Positions 25,815 to 34,847 of a DNA stretch of 64,000 nt are shown here, one piece after another. Position 1 is the stretch's first letter; each line of letters opens with the position of its first letter. The translations under genes were made by a program, and so were the position numbers. The stretch lies in contig JADKJT010000030.1 in the NCBI GenBank assembly GCA_016720905.1, forward strand, positions 124,001-188,000. Direction: 5' to 3'. The notes below the pieces were generated by a model that was not told the DNA's origin, did no database searches, and saw only the letters and a list, made by a program, of their open reading frames with translations. The stretch comes from Gemmatimonadaceae bacterium. GTDB taxonomy: Bacteria; Gemmatimonadota; Gemmatimonadetes; Gemmatimonadales; Gemmatimonadaceae.

Positions 25815-27104
25815 ACGACGGTGGACACGACGCCGTTGGCGCTGCGCATTACGGCGGACGATGAGATCAAGCGCGTCCGTCTTGTGCGGATGAAGCGGGT
25901 GGCCACGGTGATGTTGGTCGTGGTCGCATTGCTCTACCTGGTGGCTCGTTTGTACGAGACCCGATTCCCCTGGGTTGGCTACGTACGCGCCTTCGCCGAG
26001 GCGGCCATGGTGGGGGGGATTGCCGACTGGTTCGCCGTGACGGCGCTGTTCCGGCACCCGCTGGGCATTCCCATTCCGCACACGGCCATCGTCCCGGCGC
26101 GCAAGGATCGTATTGGCACGGCGCTTGGCAACTTTGTCCAGCGCAATTTCCTCACGCGCGAGGTGGTCGCATCCAAGCTGGCGGGCATGAAGCTTGGCGA
26201 GCGCGCCGCGACGTGGTTGTCGCAGCCTGAGAACAGCCGGCGACTGGCCCGTATGGTGGCGCGCGGCCTGCATGGTGCCGCCAGTGTCATGCGTGACGAC
26301 GACGTGCAGCAGGTGGTGGATCGTGGCATCGTGTCGCGACTACGGACCTTGCAGGTCTCACCGCTGCTGGCGCGCATCTTCGAGCTCTTTACGGCCGGCG
26401 GTCGCCATCAGGCCCTGTTGGATGATGCGCTGCGCCTTGCGGCGCGTTTTCTGGAAGAAAACGAAGACGTTATTCGCGAACGGGTGAAGGCAGAAAGTCC
26501 GTGGTGGGTGCCTGGCGCAGTCGAGGACAAGTTGGGCGATCGCGTGGTCAGTGGCGTAGAGAAGACGCTGGTGGCGGTGGCGGCCGATCCCGCGCATCCG
26601 CTGCGCCAGCGCTACGACGAAGCGGTGGATCGCTTTGTGGTGTCGTTGCGGGAGAACCCGACGGTCATCGCCCGCGCGGAGCAGATCAAGCTGGAGTTGC
26701 TGGCGCATCCCGCCGTCGGCGATTTCTCACGCAGCGTATGGGACGATCTCAAGACCCGCCTGACGGGGTACGCCGAGCGGCTTGCCGACGACGTGGAGAC
26801 CGAACCCGATCAGGTGGAGCGGTGGTTGTCGGGACTCGGCCAGAAGGTGCTGGCCGATCCGGATCTGGCGGCCAAGGTGAACGGATGGGTTGTGGAACTG
26901 GTCACGTATGCCGTTGAACAGGCGCGCGAAGAAGTGGCCAAACTGATCGCCACGACGGTGGGCGCGTGGGATGCCAACGCGACCTCACGGAAGATCGAAC
27001 TGCAGATCGGGCGCGATCTGCAGTTCATTCGCATCAACGGGACGCTGGTGGGCGGGATGGTCGGGGTGCTGCTGCATCTGATCGCGGTGCGTTTCGCGGT
27101 CTGA
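25812..27104 (+). CDS. DUF445 family inner-membrane protein
   Basis: A 430-residue protein of the DUF445 family, whose role is not established. The N-terminal transmembrane helix (VATVMLVVVALLYLVARL) is followed by the family signature FAEAAMVGGIADWFAVTALFRHPLGIPIPHTAIVP. A long helical/coiled region follows, and a C-terminal membrane segment (LVGGMVGVLLHLIAV) closes it. Length is as usual. The last 71 bases overlap the 3' end of lon on the other strand. Confidence 0.92.
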   Translation: MTTVDTTPLALRITADDEIKRVRLVRMKRVATVMLVVVALLYLVARLYETRFPWVGYVRAFAEAAMVGGIADWFAVTALFRHPLGIPIPHTAIVPARKDRIGTALGNFVQRNFLTREVVASKLAGMKLGERAATWLSQPENSRRLARMVARGLHGAASVMRDDDVQQVVDRGIVSRLRTLQVSPLLARIFELFTAGGRHQALLDDALRLAARFLEENEDVIRERVKAESPWWVPGAVEDKLGDRVVSGVEKTLVAVAADPAHPLRQRYDEAVDRFVVSLRENPTVIARAEQIKLELLAHPAVGDFSRSVWDDLKTRLTGYAERLADDVETEPDQVERWLSGLGQKVLADPDLAAKVNGWVVELVTYAVEQAREEVAKLIATTVGAWDANATSRKIELQIGRDLQFIRINGTLVGGMVGVLLHLIAVRFAV

Positions 27105-29520
27105 CGTCCGCCGGATCCTCCGAGAGCGGTGCGCTGTCGGCGTGGTGCGCGTTGGGCAGCGGAAGCAGGGCCAGATGGAATACCTCGTCCATCGTGCTGG
27201 CAAAGGTGAAGGCCATCTTGTCGCGCACTTCCTGCGGCACATCACGCACGTCCTTCTCGTTCCCCTTGGGGAGAATGACTTCGCGCAGTCCCGCGCGATA
27301 CGCGGCCAGCACTTTCTCCTTCACGCCGCCAATCTCCAGGACTTTGCCGCGCAACGTCACCTCGCCGGTGAGGGCGAGATCCCGGCGCACCGGGCGACGG
27401 GACAAGGCGCTGGCCAAGGCCAGCGTCACCGCGATGCCGGCGGATGGGCCATCCTTGGGAATCGCGCCGGCGGGAAAATGCAGGTGCAGATCGGCTTCAC
27501 GAAACTCGCCATCGTCGATGCCCAGCGGCACCGACCGCGACCGCACGAACGAATATGCGGCGTCAACCGACTCGCGCATCACCTCACCCAACTGCCCGGT
27601 GACCGTGAGCTTGCCGGTACCCGGCATGCGCAGCGCTTCAATGGTGAGCAAGTCGCCGCCCATGTTGGTCCAGGCCAGCCCGGTGACCGCGCCGATTTCC
27701 GGTTCCTGCTCGGCCGCCTCGTTGGTGAATCGGGGCGTGCCAAGAATTTCCTCGATGCGCGCGATCGACATCTCCCACAGCGCATCATTGCCATCGGCCT
27801 TTGCGCGCGCACGCTTGCGCAGCAGCGATGCCAGCGAGCGTTCAAATGTTCGCAGGCCCGCCTCACGCGAATAGCGGCTGGTGATGAAACCGAGCGCGGC
27901 CTCCGACACGTGAATGTCCTCGACCGTCAAGCCGTGATCCGCAAGCAGGCGCGGCATCAGATATCGCTGCGCGATCTCGACCTTCTCCTCGATCGTGTAC
28001 CCCGCGATGCGAATCACCTCGAGTCGATCGCGCAACGGGCCGGGAATGTCATGCAGGCTGTTGGCCGTGCAAATGAACAGCACGCTCGACAGGTCGAACG
28101 GCAGGTTGAGATAGTGATCGACAAAACTCGAGTTCTGCGAGGGGTCGAGCACTTCCAGCATCGCCGCCGTCGGGTCGCCGGAATTGCCGCCGTTGGTCAT
28201 CTTGTCGATCTCATCGATCATGATGACCGGATCGCGCACGGCCACGCGCCGCAGGGCCTGCAACAGCAACCCGGGCATGGCGCCCACATAGGTGCGGCGA
28301 TGACCGCGAATCTCCGCTTCGTCGCGCACGCCGCCCACGGAAATGCGATAGAACTCGCGCCCGATGGCCTTCGCGATGGCCTCGCCCAGCGACGTCTTGC
28401 CGGTGCCCGGCGGACCCACGAAACAGAGAATCGGGCCACTGGGATCGCCGCCGCGCAGCTTGCGCACAGCGAGGTATTCGGTGATGCGCTCCTTGGCTTC
28501 ATCAAGCCCGTAGTGTCGATCTTCCAAGGCCTGTTCGACGCGTGAGAGCGTGATTTCCTGATCGTCGGCCGTGCGGGCGTTCCACGGCAACGCCAGCACC
28601 CAATCCAGATACGTCCGGAGCACCTGATATTCGCTGGACGCCGGTGAGAGCATGCGCAGCCGTTCCGTTTCGCGCCGCGCTTCCTGCACCACCCGCTCCG
28701 GCAGTCCGGCTTCCTCGATCTTGCGCAGCAGGTCGACCGATTCCTTCTCGTTCGGATCGGCTTCACCGAGCTCGGATTGAATGGCGCGCAGTTGCTGACG
28801 CAGGTAGAACTCGCGCTGGTGCTGCTCGATCTTGATCTCCGTCTGCTTCTTCACGTCGTCCATGACGCGCGCGCGCGCCACTTCGCGCTCGAGCCGAGAC
28901 AGGATGAATCGGATGCGCTGCCCGATGTCGAGGCGCTGCAACACTTCTTCCTTGTCGATGATGCGCAGGTTCATGTTCGTGGCGGCGAGATCGGCAAAGC
29001 GACCCGGGTCGGACACGTTCATCTTGAGAATCTGCGGCACTTCGCTGGGGATGCGGTCCACCAGTTCGGCCAGCGTTTCTGCGGCGGTCACGGTGCGCGC
29101 CACGAGTTCGTCCAGCTCCGAGGCATCGGCCGGTGTTTCCTTCGCCCCCTGCACCTGCGCGATGGCGTACGGTGTGACCTGGTCGATGGCATCAATGGTG
29201 ATCCGACGCAGCCCCTGCAGCGTGATCTGGATGGTCTCGCCCGGCAAGTTGATGCGCTCATGCACCCGGGCGGCCACGCCCACGCGACCGACGAATTTGT
29301 GCGGGTCGACCGCGTCGTCTCCATCGCCGGACGCCACGACCAACGCCACCACCAGCCCCGATTCCTCGTGCGCGCGCAGCAAGGCCAGATTTTCTGCGGC
29401 GCCCATTTGCACGGCAATGGTTCCCAGCGGGTACACGATGGTGGACCGCAAGGCCATCAGCGGCAACGTCGGTGGCAACTCGGCGCGGAGGATCTCTTCC
29501 TTCCGCTGGCCGCGGGGCAT
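27034..29520 (-). CDS. lon: ATP-dependent protease Lon
   Basis: A protein of about 828 residues that degrades misfolded and regulatory proteins. The N-terminal substrate domain begins LPLMALRSTIVYPLGTIAVQMG, then a coiled segment, the AAA+ module with Walker A VGPPGTGKTSLG, sensor and FRDRLEVI-like pieces (GPLRDRLEVIRIAGYT), and the peptidase with the catalytic Ser in KDGPSAGIAVT and Lys in GGVKEKVLAAYRAG. ATG 29518-29520 gives MPRGQRKEEILRAELPP; a longer TTG-started frame exists to 29595. The C-terminal tail is long and rich in Pro/Arg, and its final 71 bases overlap the DUF445 gene. Confidence 0.96.
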   Translation of the reverse strand: MPRGQRKEEILRAELPPTLPLMALRSTIVYPLGTIAVQMGAAENLALLRAHEESGLVVALVVASGDGDDAVDPHKFVGRVGVAARVHERINLPGETIQITLQGLRRITIDAIDQVTPYAIAQVQGAKETPADASELDELVARTVTAAETLAELVDRIPSEVPQILKMNVSDPGRFADLAATNMNLRIIDKEEVLQRLDIGQRIRFILSRLEREVARARVMDDVKKQTEIKIEQHQREFYLRQQLRAIQSELGEADPNEKESVDLLRKIEEAGLPERVVQEARRETERLRMLSPASSEYQVLRTYLDWVLALPWNARTADDQEITLSRVEQALEDRHYGLDEAKERITEYLAVRKLRGGDPSGPILCFVGPPGTGKTSLGEAIAKAIGREFYRISVGGVRDEAEIRGHRRTYVGAMPGLLLQALRRVAVRDPVIMIDEIDKMTNGGNSGDPTAAMLEVLDPSQNSSFVDHYLNLPFDLSSVLFICTANSLHDIPGPLRDRLEVIRIAGYTIEEKVEIAQRYLMPRLLADHGLTVEDIHVSEAALGFITSRYSREAGLRTFERSLASLLRKRARAKADGNDALWEMSIARIEEILGTPRFTNEAAEQEPEIGAVTGLAWTNMGGDLLTIEALRMPGTGKLTVTGQLGEVMRESVDAAYSFVRSRSVPLGIDDGEFREADLHLHFPAGAIPKDGPSAGIAVTLALASALSRRPVRRDLALTGEVTLRGKVLEIGGVKEKVLAAYRAGLREVILPKGNEKDVRDVPQEVRDKMAFTFASTMDEVFHLALLPLPNAHHADSAPLSEDPADVRPRNAPRSDAAAPRPSRPPASR

Positions 29521-29752
29521 CGCAATGGCCGGAAAACGCGGATTAGTGGACGACACGGGACGGATGGGAGGGTGGAGACCGCGACCTGAGCGCAATTTAT
29601 TGTGCCATGGGTCACGGGAAACGCGTGTTTCCGACGCAAGTTGCGCTCCCGGTGGCCCCTTTCGTCACCCCCCCGGCCACAACCGGTACGCGAAAGTTCG
29701 CCCACCGGGTCCGGTTGTACCCATCCTCGGCGGCCGTTAGCCTTTCCAGACT

Positions 29753-31114
29753 ATGTTCGACGAACTATCCGACAAACTCGGCAACGTCTTCGCCAAGCTG
29801 CGAGGACGCGGCGTCCTGACCGACGCCGACATCAAGGACGGTCTGCGTGAGGTCCGCCGCGTCCTCCTTGAAGCCGACGTGAATTTCGCCCTCACCCGTG
29901 AGTTCCTGGAACGGGTGGAGAAGAAGGCCGTGGGCGTGCTGCAAATCAAGACGATCCAGCCTGCCCAGCAGCTGGTGAAGATCGTCCATGACGAGCTGAC
30001 GGCGATGCTGGGCGAACGTCGCGAAGGGCTCAAGATCAGCACGGTGCCCCCGACGATCGTGATGATGGTCGGTCTGCAGGGATCGGGTAAGACCACCACG
30101 GCCGGCAAGCTGGCGCGACGGTTGATGGCCGAAGGGAAGTCCACCCGCTTGGTCGCGGCCGACGTGTATCGCCCTGCCGCCATCGATCAGCTTGAGACCC
30201 TTGGCAGCGCGCTCAACGTACCGGTGTACGCCGATCGCACCACGCAGGATGTGGTAAAGATCGCCAAGGCCGGCATCGATCAGGGCGTCCGCGCGCGGGA
30301 GCGCGTGGTGATCATCGATACGGCGGGTCGACTGCAGATCGACGCCGACATGATGGATGAGCTCAAGCGGCTCAAGGCGGCCATCAAACCCGACGAGATC
30401 CTGTTTGTCGCCGACGGCATGACGGGTCAGGAAGCGGTGAAGATCGCGCAGGGATTCGATGCCGCGCTGAATATCACGGGCGTCATCCTGACCAAGCTGG
30501 ATGGCGACGCGCGCGGCGGTGCGGCGCTTTCGATCTATGGAGTGCTCAAGAAGCCCATCAAGTACATCGGTGTCGGCGAGAAGCCGGATGCGCTTGAAGA
30601 GTTCCATCCCGAGCGCATGGCCGGACGCATTCTGCAGATGGGCGACATTGTCTCGCTCGTGGAGAAGGCGCAGGAATCGTTTGACGCCGTGGAAGCGAAG
30701 CGGATGGAGAAAAAGGTCCGCAAGGAAGGGATGGACCTTGAGGACTTCCTGTCGGCCATGCGGCAGATGCAGAAGCTTGGACCGATGGAGAACCTGCTGA
30801 AGATGCTGCCAGGTGTGAACAGCAAGATGCTGAAAGACGTGAACATGGATCCCAAGCGGATGAAGCACATCGAAGCGATTGTGCTTTCGATGACTCCGCA
30901 GGAGCGCAAGAAGCCGGAGCTCCTCAACGGCTCACGGCGTGCGCGCATTTCCAAGGGCTGCGGACGTCCGGTCAGCGAGATCAACAAGCTGCTGGATCAG
31001 TTCCGCGAGATGCAGAAGATGATGAAGAAGATGAGTGGCGGTGGCGGAAAGGGTGGCGGGATGCCGCGCCTGCCGTTTGGTGGCGGCGGTGGCGGGATGT
31101 TCGGCATGCGGTAG
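29753..31114 (+). CDS. ffh: Signal recognition particle protein Ffh
   Basis: A 453-residue GTPase of the signal recognition particle. It has the helical N domain, GTP motifs GLQGSGKTTT (107-116), DVYRPAAIDQL, DTAGRLQ and TKLDGDARGG, and a methionine-rich M domain with the RNA/signal binding SRRARISKGCGRPVSEIN. In many homologues this reads GSG; here a Cys replaces the Ser. A Gly/Met-rich tail ends GGMFGMR. The ATG follows an untranslated gap of about 150 bases from lon (divergent). It is followed by the XRE-cupin gene, 13 bases away. Confidence 0.97.
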   Translation: MFDELSDKLGNVFAKLRGRGVLTDADIKDGLREVRRVLLEADVNFALTREFLERVEKKAVGVLQIKTIQPAQQLVKIVHDELTAMLGERREGLKISTVPPTIVMMVGLQGSGKTTTAGKLARRLMAEGKSTRLVAADVYRPAAIDQLETLGSALNVPVYADRTTQDVVKIAKAGIDQGVRARERVVIIDTAGRLQIDADMMDELKRLKAAIKPDEILFVADGMTGQEAVKIAQGFDAALNITGVILTKLDGDARGGAALSIYGVLKKPIKYIGVGEKPDALEEFHPERMAGRILQMGDIVSLVEKAQESFDAVEAKRMEKKVRKEGMDLEDFLSAMRQMQKLGPMENLLKMLPGVNSKMLKDVNMDPKRMKHIEAIVLSMTPQERKKPELLNGSRRARISKGCGRPVSEINKLLDQFREMQKMMKKMSGGGGKGGGMPRLPFGGGGGGMFGMR

Positions 31115-31127
31115 AGGAGACGTCGCG

Positions 31128-31820
31128 ATGGCTGGAACGTCGATTCGACAACAGGAACTGGAAGCGGCTCGCGTGATGGAGAGTCTGTCGTCGGAGGCGC
31201 TGGGTGACCGCCTGCGGCGCGCGCGTATGCGTCAGGGTCGGTCGATCCGCGAGTTGGCTGACGCGGCCGGACTTTCGAAGTCCTCCATCGTTCGCCTCGA
31301 GCAGGGTGGCGGCACGTATCCGATGACCATTGTGAAGGTCGCGGCTGCCCTGGGTCTTCACGTGGCGCGGTTGCGGGACCCCGACAGCGCCGGTGACGAC
31401 CGTCTGGCCGTGCACCGGCTTGACGACGATCGGTGGTACGACCTGACAGACTTTGGTGCCGGACCGCTGGGCGGGGTCGATCGTCCCCTGACGCCGGACG
31501 AACGCGCCGAACTGGCTCGCCAAGGGGTCGCTGTGCCGATCGTGGTGCTCGCCTCCAGACTGAGCGACGGCCAGCTGATGTCAAACGTCGTGGAAGTCTA
31601 CGCGCCGAGTGAGACGCGCGCGCATCCGGGCGAGGAGTTCGTGTACGTGCTGGACGGTGCGGCAACAATCACGGTGGGCTCAACGGTGATTACCCTCGCG
31701 CGCGGCGAGAGCCTGGTATTTCGCAGTGCCGAGCCGCACACGTATGCGCCGTTGGAGGGCTCGGTGTTGCCAGCGCGTCTGTTGATGGTACGACTGGACG
31801 ACCGCGTGCAAGCGCCGTGA
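31128..31820 (+). CDS. XRE-family transcriptional regulator with cupin domain
   Basis: A 230-residue regulator with an N-terminal helix-turn-helix (about 27-80: LRRARMRQGRSIRELADAAGLS, SSIVRLEQGG) and a C-terminal cupin sensor domain (about 145-225: HPGEEFVYVLDGAATITVG, LARGESLVF, AEPHTY). Such proteins often control metabolic or resistance genes after binding a small ligand. The ATG 31128 has GAGGAG ten bases upstream, which rules out the longer frame from 31035 inside ffh. Placed 13 bases after ffh. Target unknown. Confidence 0.93.
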   Translation: MAGTSIRQQELEAARVMESLSSEALGDRLRRARMRQGRSIRELADAAGLSKSSIVRLEQGGGTYPMTIVKVAAALGLHVARLRDPDSAGDDRLAVHRLDDDRWYDLTDFGAGPLGGVDRPLTPDERAELARQGVAVPIVVLASRLSDGQLMSNVVEVYAPSETRAHPGEEFVYVLDGAATITVGSTVITLARGESLVFRSAEPHTYAPLEGSVLPARLLMVRLDDRVQAP

Positions 31821-31845
31821 GCGCTGGCGCCGTGAGCGCTGGCGC
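31812..31845. repeat. Tandem 15-bp repeat in convergent intergenic space
   Basis: GCGCCGTGAGCGCTG occurs twice in a row (31812-31826, 31827-31841), followed by GCGC. It covers the XRE-cupin stop codon (TGA at 31818-31820) and ends just before the stop of the minus-strand gene 31849-32319. It contains AGCGCT palindromes and may help end transcription. Confidence 0.7.
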
Positions 31846-31848
31846 GGT

Positions 31849-32319
31849 TCAGGTTACCAGAGCGTCCAGGCCTGGCCACGCCGTGAGGTTGTAGCGAACG
31901 AGCACATTGAGGTAATGGAGACCGTCGTCGCCGAACTGTTCTTGCACCAACGCGGCGGCACGGGCCACGGCATCCGCATCGGCATAGGGTGGCTCGGCGG
32001 TCTCCGGAATCACGCCCTTCTCGTGCGTCACACCCGCCGCGTCCAGAAAGGCAATCTGGATGCCCGGCTCGAGATCGACATACAGCAACTGCAAGAGCTC
32101 AAGCTCGTCCTGTGCCGTTTCGGCATTGAGGCGGACGACTTCCTTGGCCAGTCGTTCGGCCGGCCAGGTCACGAGCGTGGCCGCGCGAAACCCGCCGCCC
32201 TTGGCGACCAGGCGTTGGGCGTACATGGCCTTGGTCCCCTTGAAATTGGACACCGCGTGCTGGACGAGTGCGATGCGGCGTGCGGTCGGAAGAGCGCGAT
32301 AGAGCGACGATTTGGACAT
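31849..32319 (-). CDS. Small conserved-looking hypothetical protein
   Basis: A 156-residue cytoplasmic protein I do not recognise. It begins MSKSSLYRALPTARRIALVQHAV, then helices (ATLVTWPAERLAKEVVRLNAETAQDELELLQLLYVDLEPG) and an AFLDAAGVTHEKGVIPE segment, and ends YNLTAWPGLDALVT. No signal peptide or membrane segment is seen. ATG 32317-32319 is preferred over the TTG three codons earlier. It is divergent from the DUF2911 gene and convergent with the XRE-cupin gene. Confidence 0.7.
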   Translation of the reverse strand: MSKSSLYRALPTARRIALVQHAVSNFKGTKAMYAQRLVAKGGGFRAATLVTWPAERLAKEVVRLNAETAQDELELLQLLYVDLEPGIQIAFLDAAGVTHEKGVIPETAEPPYADADAVARAAALVQEQFGDDGLHYLNVLVRYNLTAWPGLDALVT

Positions 32320-32396
32320 GGCCAGCAACCTAATCGGCCGACGTACGGTATACTACGCGGCTGGCATCTTTCACCTCCCAACACTTCTCGATACCG

Positions 32397-32972
32397 ATGA
32401 ACTTCGCACGTTTCGCCCCTGTCCTTTCCGCCTTGGCCGCGATCCTCTGTGCCGCCCCGAATTCGCTGTCGGCGCAAGCCGCGATGACCATGCCAGCGCC
32501 GGGAGCCAAGCAGCCCCCCGCGTCGCCGCGCGATTCGCTCAAAGTGACCATCGCCGGCGCCGACATCTCCGTGAACTACGGCCGGCCGTCCAAACGCGGG
32601 CGGGAGATCTTTGGCGGATTGGGCGACATGAAGTGGGGTATGGTGTGGCGGATGGGCGCGAACGAGGCCACGGCGTTCACCACCAGCAAGCCGTTGCAGT
32701 TTGGCGCGCTGGCCGTGCCGGCAGGCAATTACACCATGCGGGTGCTGCTTGAGGAGAACGGCAAGTGGCAGTTGATCATCAACAAGCAGACCGGCCAGTG
32801 GGGCACCGAATACAAGCCCGAGATGGATCTGGGTCGGGTGCCGATGGTGGTGACGCCGATTCCTGCGGTGGTGGAAAAGATGGAGATCACGGTGAAGGCG
32901 AATGGGAAAGGGGGAGAACTGGCTGTGGCTTGGGACAAGACGCGTGCCTCAGCGGCCTTCACGGTCAAGTAA
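32397..32972 (+). CDS. DUF2911-domain exported protein
   Basis: A 191-residue secreted protein: signal peptide to about residue 27 (LSAQA), then the DUF2911 domain with ISVNYGRPSKRGREIFGG, WGMVWRMGANEATAFTTSKPLQFG, VPAGNYTMRVLLEENGKWQLIINKQTGQWG. This is a beta-sandwich of unknown activity that occurs in many Bacteroidota and Gemmatimonadota. The ATG at 32397 has no evident ribosome site. A TATACT hexamer at 32349-32354 could be the -10 element of its promoter, but no convincing -35 was found. Confidence 0.9.
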   Translation: MNFARFAPVLSALAAILCAAPNSLSAQAAMTMPAPGAKQPPASPRDSLKVTIAGADISVNYGRPSKRGREIFGGLGDMKWGMVWRMGANEATAFTTSKPLQFGALAVPAGNYTMRVLLEENGKWQLIINKQTGQWGTEYKPEMDLGRVPMVVTPIPAVVEKMEITVKANGKGGELAVAWDKTRASAAFTVK

Positions 32973-33006
32973 CCCGTTCCCTTTGAACAGCTTAGCAGGG
33001 TAGATC

Positions 33007-33046
33007 GCGGGCGGAATGGCTCAGTGCAGTAGCGCTGACCGCCCGC
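33007..33046 (+). terminator. Extended hairpin between DUF2911 gene and rpsP
   Basis: Outer arms GCGGGCGG (33007-33014) and CCGCCCGC (33039-33046) pair perfectly. Inside, TCAGTGC (33021-33027) pairs with GCGCTGA (33032-33038) through one G-U. A T run (33056-33060) follows at some distance. It lies 35 bases after the DUF2911 stop and fits a terminator; an RNA leader element for rpsP is an alternative. Confidence 0.6.
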
Positions 33047-33200
33047 CTGTGGCTATTTTTAAAGGCTGTCCCTCGCCCGCTGGAACGCGGGCCCTGAGTG
33101 CGCCCCGGAAACGCCGGACGCGCGAAGAGCTCAGGCGGTGGTGCGCCACGTGAGCACGTGTGCGTCGCTGCCATGAATTTCATCGCCAGAGGACCTCGAG

Positions 33201-33515
33201 ATGGCCGTTCGTATTCGTCTCCGCCGTGAAGGGCGGAAGAAGACCCCGATGTACCGCATTGTTGTTGCCGACTCGACCGCTCCTCGCGATGGCCGTTTCA
33301 TCGAGATCATCGGACAGTATCAGCCGCGCAGCGGCGAGAACGCCCTCAATCTCAAGATCGATCGCGTGCACCACTGGATGAACGTCGGCGCGCTGCCGAC
33401 GGATACGGTGCGTTCGCTGCTGCGTCGTGCCGGTGTCATGAAGTCACGCCATGAAGCGCGTCTGGCTGCGAAGCTGCAGGCCACCGCCGTCGCCATGCCG
33501 AACAGCGAGGCGTAA
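33201..33515 (+). CDS. rpsP: 30S ribosomal protein S16
   Basis: A 104-residue ribosomal protein. The family signature is clear: MAVRIRLRREGRKKTPMYRIVVADS, RDGRFIEIIGQYQP, and NLKIDRVHHWMNVGALPTDTVRSLLRRAG. Length is typical with a slightly longer C-terminal tail. The AGAGGAC ribosome site (33188-33194) six bases upstream sets the ATG. It starts the rpsP-rimM-trmD set; rimM overlaps its 3' end or follows at once. Confidence 0.97.
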   Translation: MAVRIRLRREGRKKTPMYRIVVADSTAPRDGRFIEIIGQYQPRSGENALNLKIDRVHHWMNVGALPTDTVRSLLRRAGVMKSRHEARLAAKLQATAVAMPNSEA

Positions 33516-34053
33516 CCTGGTCGAGTACGCGGTAGTTGGGCGAGTGCGTCGCGCGCATGGCGTGCGTGGCGCATGGGCCATCGAACCGATGACTGATGCG
33601 CCGGACGTGGTTTTCGCGTCCGGCGTTGTCATTTATGCGGGCGACCGCGAAGGCAAGCTGTCGATGAGTGCCAGCGGCGCGCCCATCGCGCTTACGGTGG
33701 TGGACGGACGGCATATGAACAAGGAGTGGCTGGTCCGCGTGCGCGAGGTGCCGGATCGTGATCAGGCCGATCTCTGGCGCGGGCGCTATCTGCTTGTGGA
33801 CGCGGCACGCCTGCCGGAGCCCGATCCGGACGATGTCTATGTCTCGGCGTTGATTGGCATGCAGGTGGAAATGATTGGCCAGGGCCAGGTTGGTCGCGTG
33901 CGTGATGTATACGACGCGCCGCAGGGGCTCTTGCTGGAAGTCGAGACGGCTACCGGGCGGCCCCTGGTCCCCTGGCATCCGGATATCATCGAGCGGGTGG
34001 ATGAGGAAGCGCGCCTGATCGTGCTCAAACCGCTCGAGGGGTTGTTGGAGTAG
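33451..34053 (+). CDS. rimM: 16S rRNA processing protein RimM
   Basis: RimM assists 30S maturation and binds S19. The recognised domain begins EYAVVGRVRRAHGVRGAWAIEP and runs through the PRC-barrel part (DDVYVSALIGMQVEMIGQGQVGRVRDVYDAPQG, LVPWHPDIIERVD). The first conventional in-frame codon is ATG 33451 inside rpsP, which would add about 22 atypical residues. A GAGG at 33507-33510 is placed six bases before CTG 33517, just after the rpsP stop, so a CTG start yielding 178 residues is possible. Ends 11 bases before trmD. Confidence 0.94.
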   Translation: MKRVWLRSCRPPPSPCRTARRNLVEYAVVGRVRRAHGVRGAWAIEPMTDAPDVVFASGVVIYAGDREGKLSMSASGAPIALTVVDGRHMNKEWLVRVREVPDRDQADLWRGRYLLVDAARLPEPDPDDVYVSALIGMQVEMIGQGQVGRVRDVYDAPQGLLLEVETATGRPLVPWHPDIIERVDEEARLIVLKPLEGLLE

Positions 34054-34063
34054 GTTTGGCTCC

Positions 34064-34846
34064 ATGCTGCGCATCAACATCGTTACGATCTTCCCGGAAT
34101 TCTTCGCGGCGCCACTGGCGCTGAGCATTCCCGCCAGGGCGGCGGGGACCGGCGGGGCCTCGTACCATGTGGTCGACTTGCGGGACTTCACGCACGATCG
34201 ACATCGCACGGTGGATGACTACCCGTTCGGCGGTGGCCCCGGCATGGTGATGAAACCCGGCCCGTTCTATGAGGCCGTTGAGTCACTGCAGGTGACCGCG
34301 CCGATTGTGCTGTTGTCACCACGCGGCAAACGATTCGGACACGCGGACGCGGTGCGCTTCGCGGCGGGCACCGAGCTCACGCTGTTGTGTGGCCACTACA
34401 AGGACGTAGACGAGCGTGTGGCACAACATCTGGCCACCGAGGAGCTGTCGCTGGGCGACTTCGTGTTGAGCGGCGGAGAACCTGCGGCACTGGCCATCGT
34501 GGATGCGGTTGTCCGATTGCTGCCTGGCGCGATGGGTGACATCGAGAGTGCGCGCGGGGATTCGTTCTTCGATCGGGGCATCAGCGCGCCCAGCTACACC
34601 CGCCCGGCGGATTTCCGCGGCCTGTCTGTGCCCGACGTGTTACTGGGCGGTGATCATGCCAAGGTGAACGCGTGGCGCGAGGCGCAGAGTCTGGAGCGAA
34701 CGCGCGAGGCGGAGGCGCGCGATCGTGAGGCGTGGGCGGAACGGAGCACCCTGATTGCGTTGCGCGAAGCGGCCATTCGCGAGGTCGAGCGGGTGCAGGC
34801 GGAGAAGGCGGCGAAGAAGGCGCGTAAACGCAAACCAACCGGGTAA
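34064..34846 (+). CDS. trmD: tRNA (guanine-N1)-methyltransferase TrmD
   Basis: A 260-residue knotted methyltransferase that makes m1G37 in tRNAs. The sequence has RINIVTIFPEFF, DLRDFTHDRHRTVDDYPFGGGPGMVMKPGPF, LLCGHYKDVDERV, and the deep knot GDFVLSGGEPAALAIVDAVVRLLPG, then YTRPADFRGLSVPDVLLGGDHAKVNAWR. C-terminal end is Lys/Arg-rich. The stop TAA is one base from the next start, suggesting co-transcription with a metallophosphoesterase rather than with rplS, the usual next gene. Confidence 0.97.
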   Translation: MLRINIVTIFPEFFAAPLALSIPARAAGTGGASYHVVDLRDFTHDRHRTVDDYPFGGGPGMVMKPGPFYEAVESLQVTAPIVLLSPRGKRFGHADAVRFAAGTELTLLCGHYKDVDERVAQHLATEELSLGDFVLSGGEPAALAIVDAVVRLLPGAMGDIESARGDSFFDRGISAPSYTRPADFRGLSVPDVLLGGDHAKVNAWREAQSLERTREAEARDREAWAERSTLIALREAAIREVERVQAEKAAKKARKRKPTG

Positions 34847-34847
34847 T

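Noticed and set aside
23957..25906. 649-residue open frame on the minus strand opposite prepilin peptidase and the HELVH lipoprotein
   Set aside because: Composition is Arg/His-rich with no domain; it is antisense to well-supported genes, as expected at high GC.
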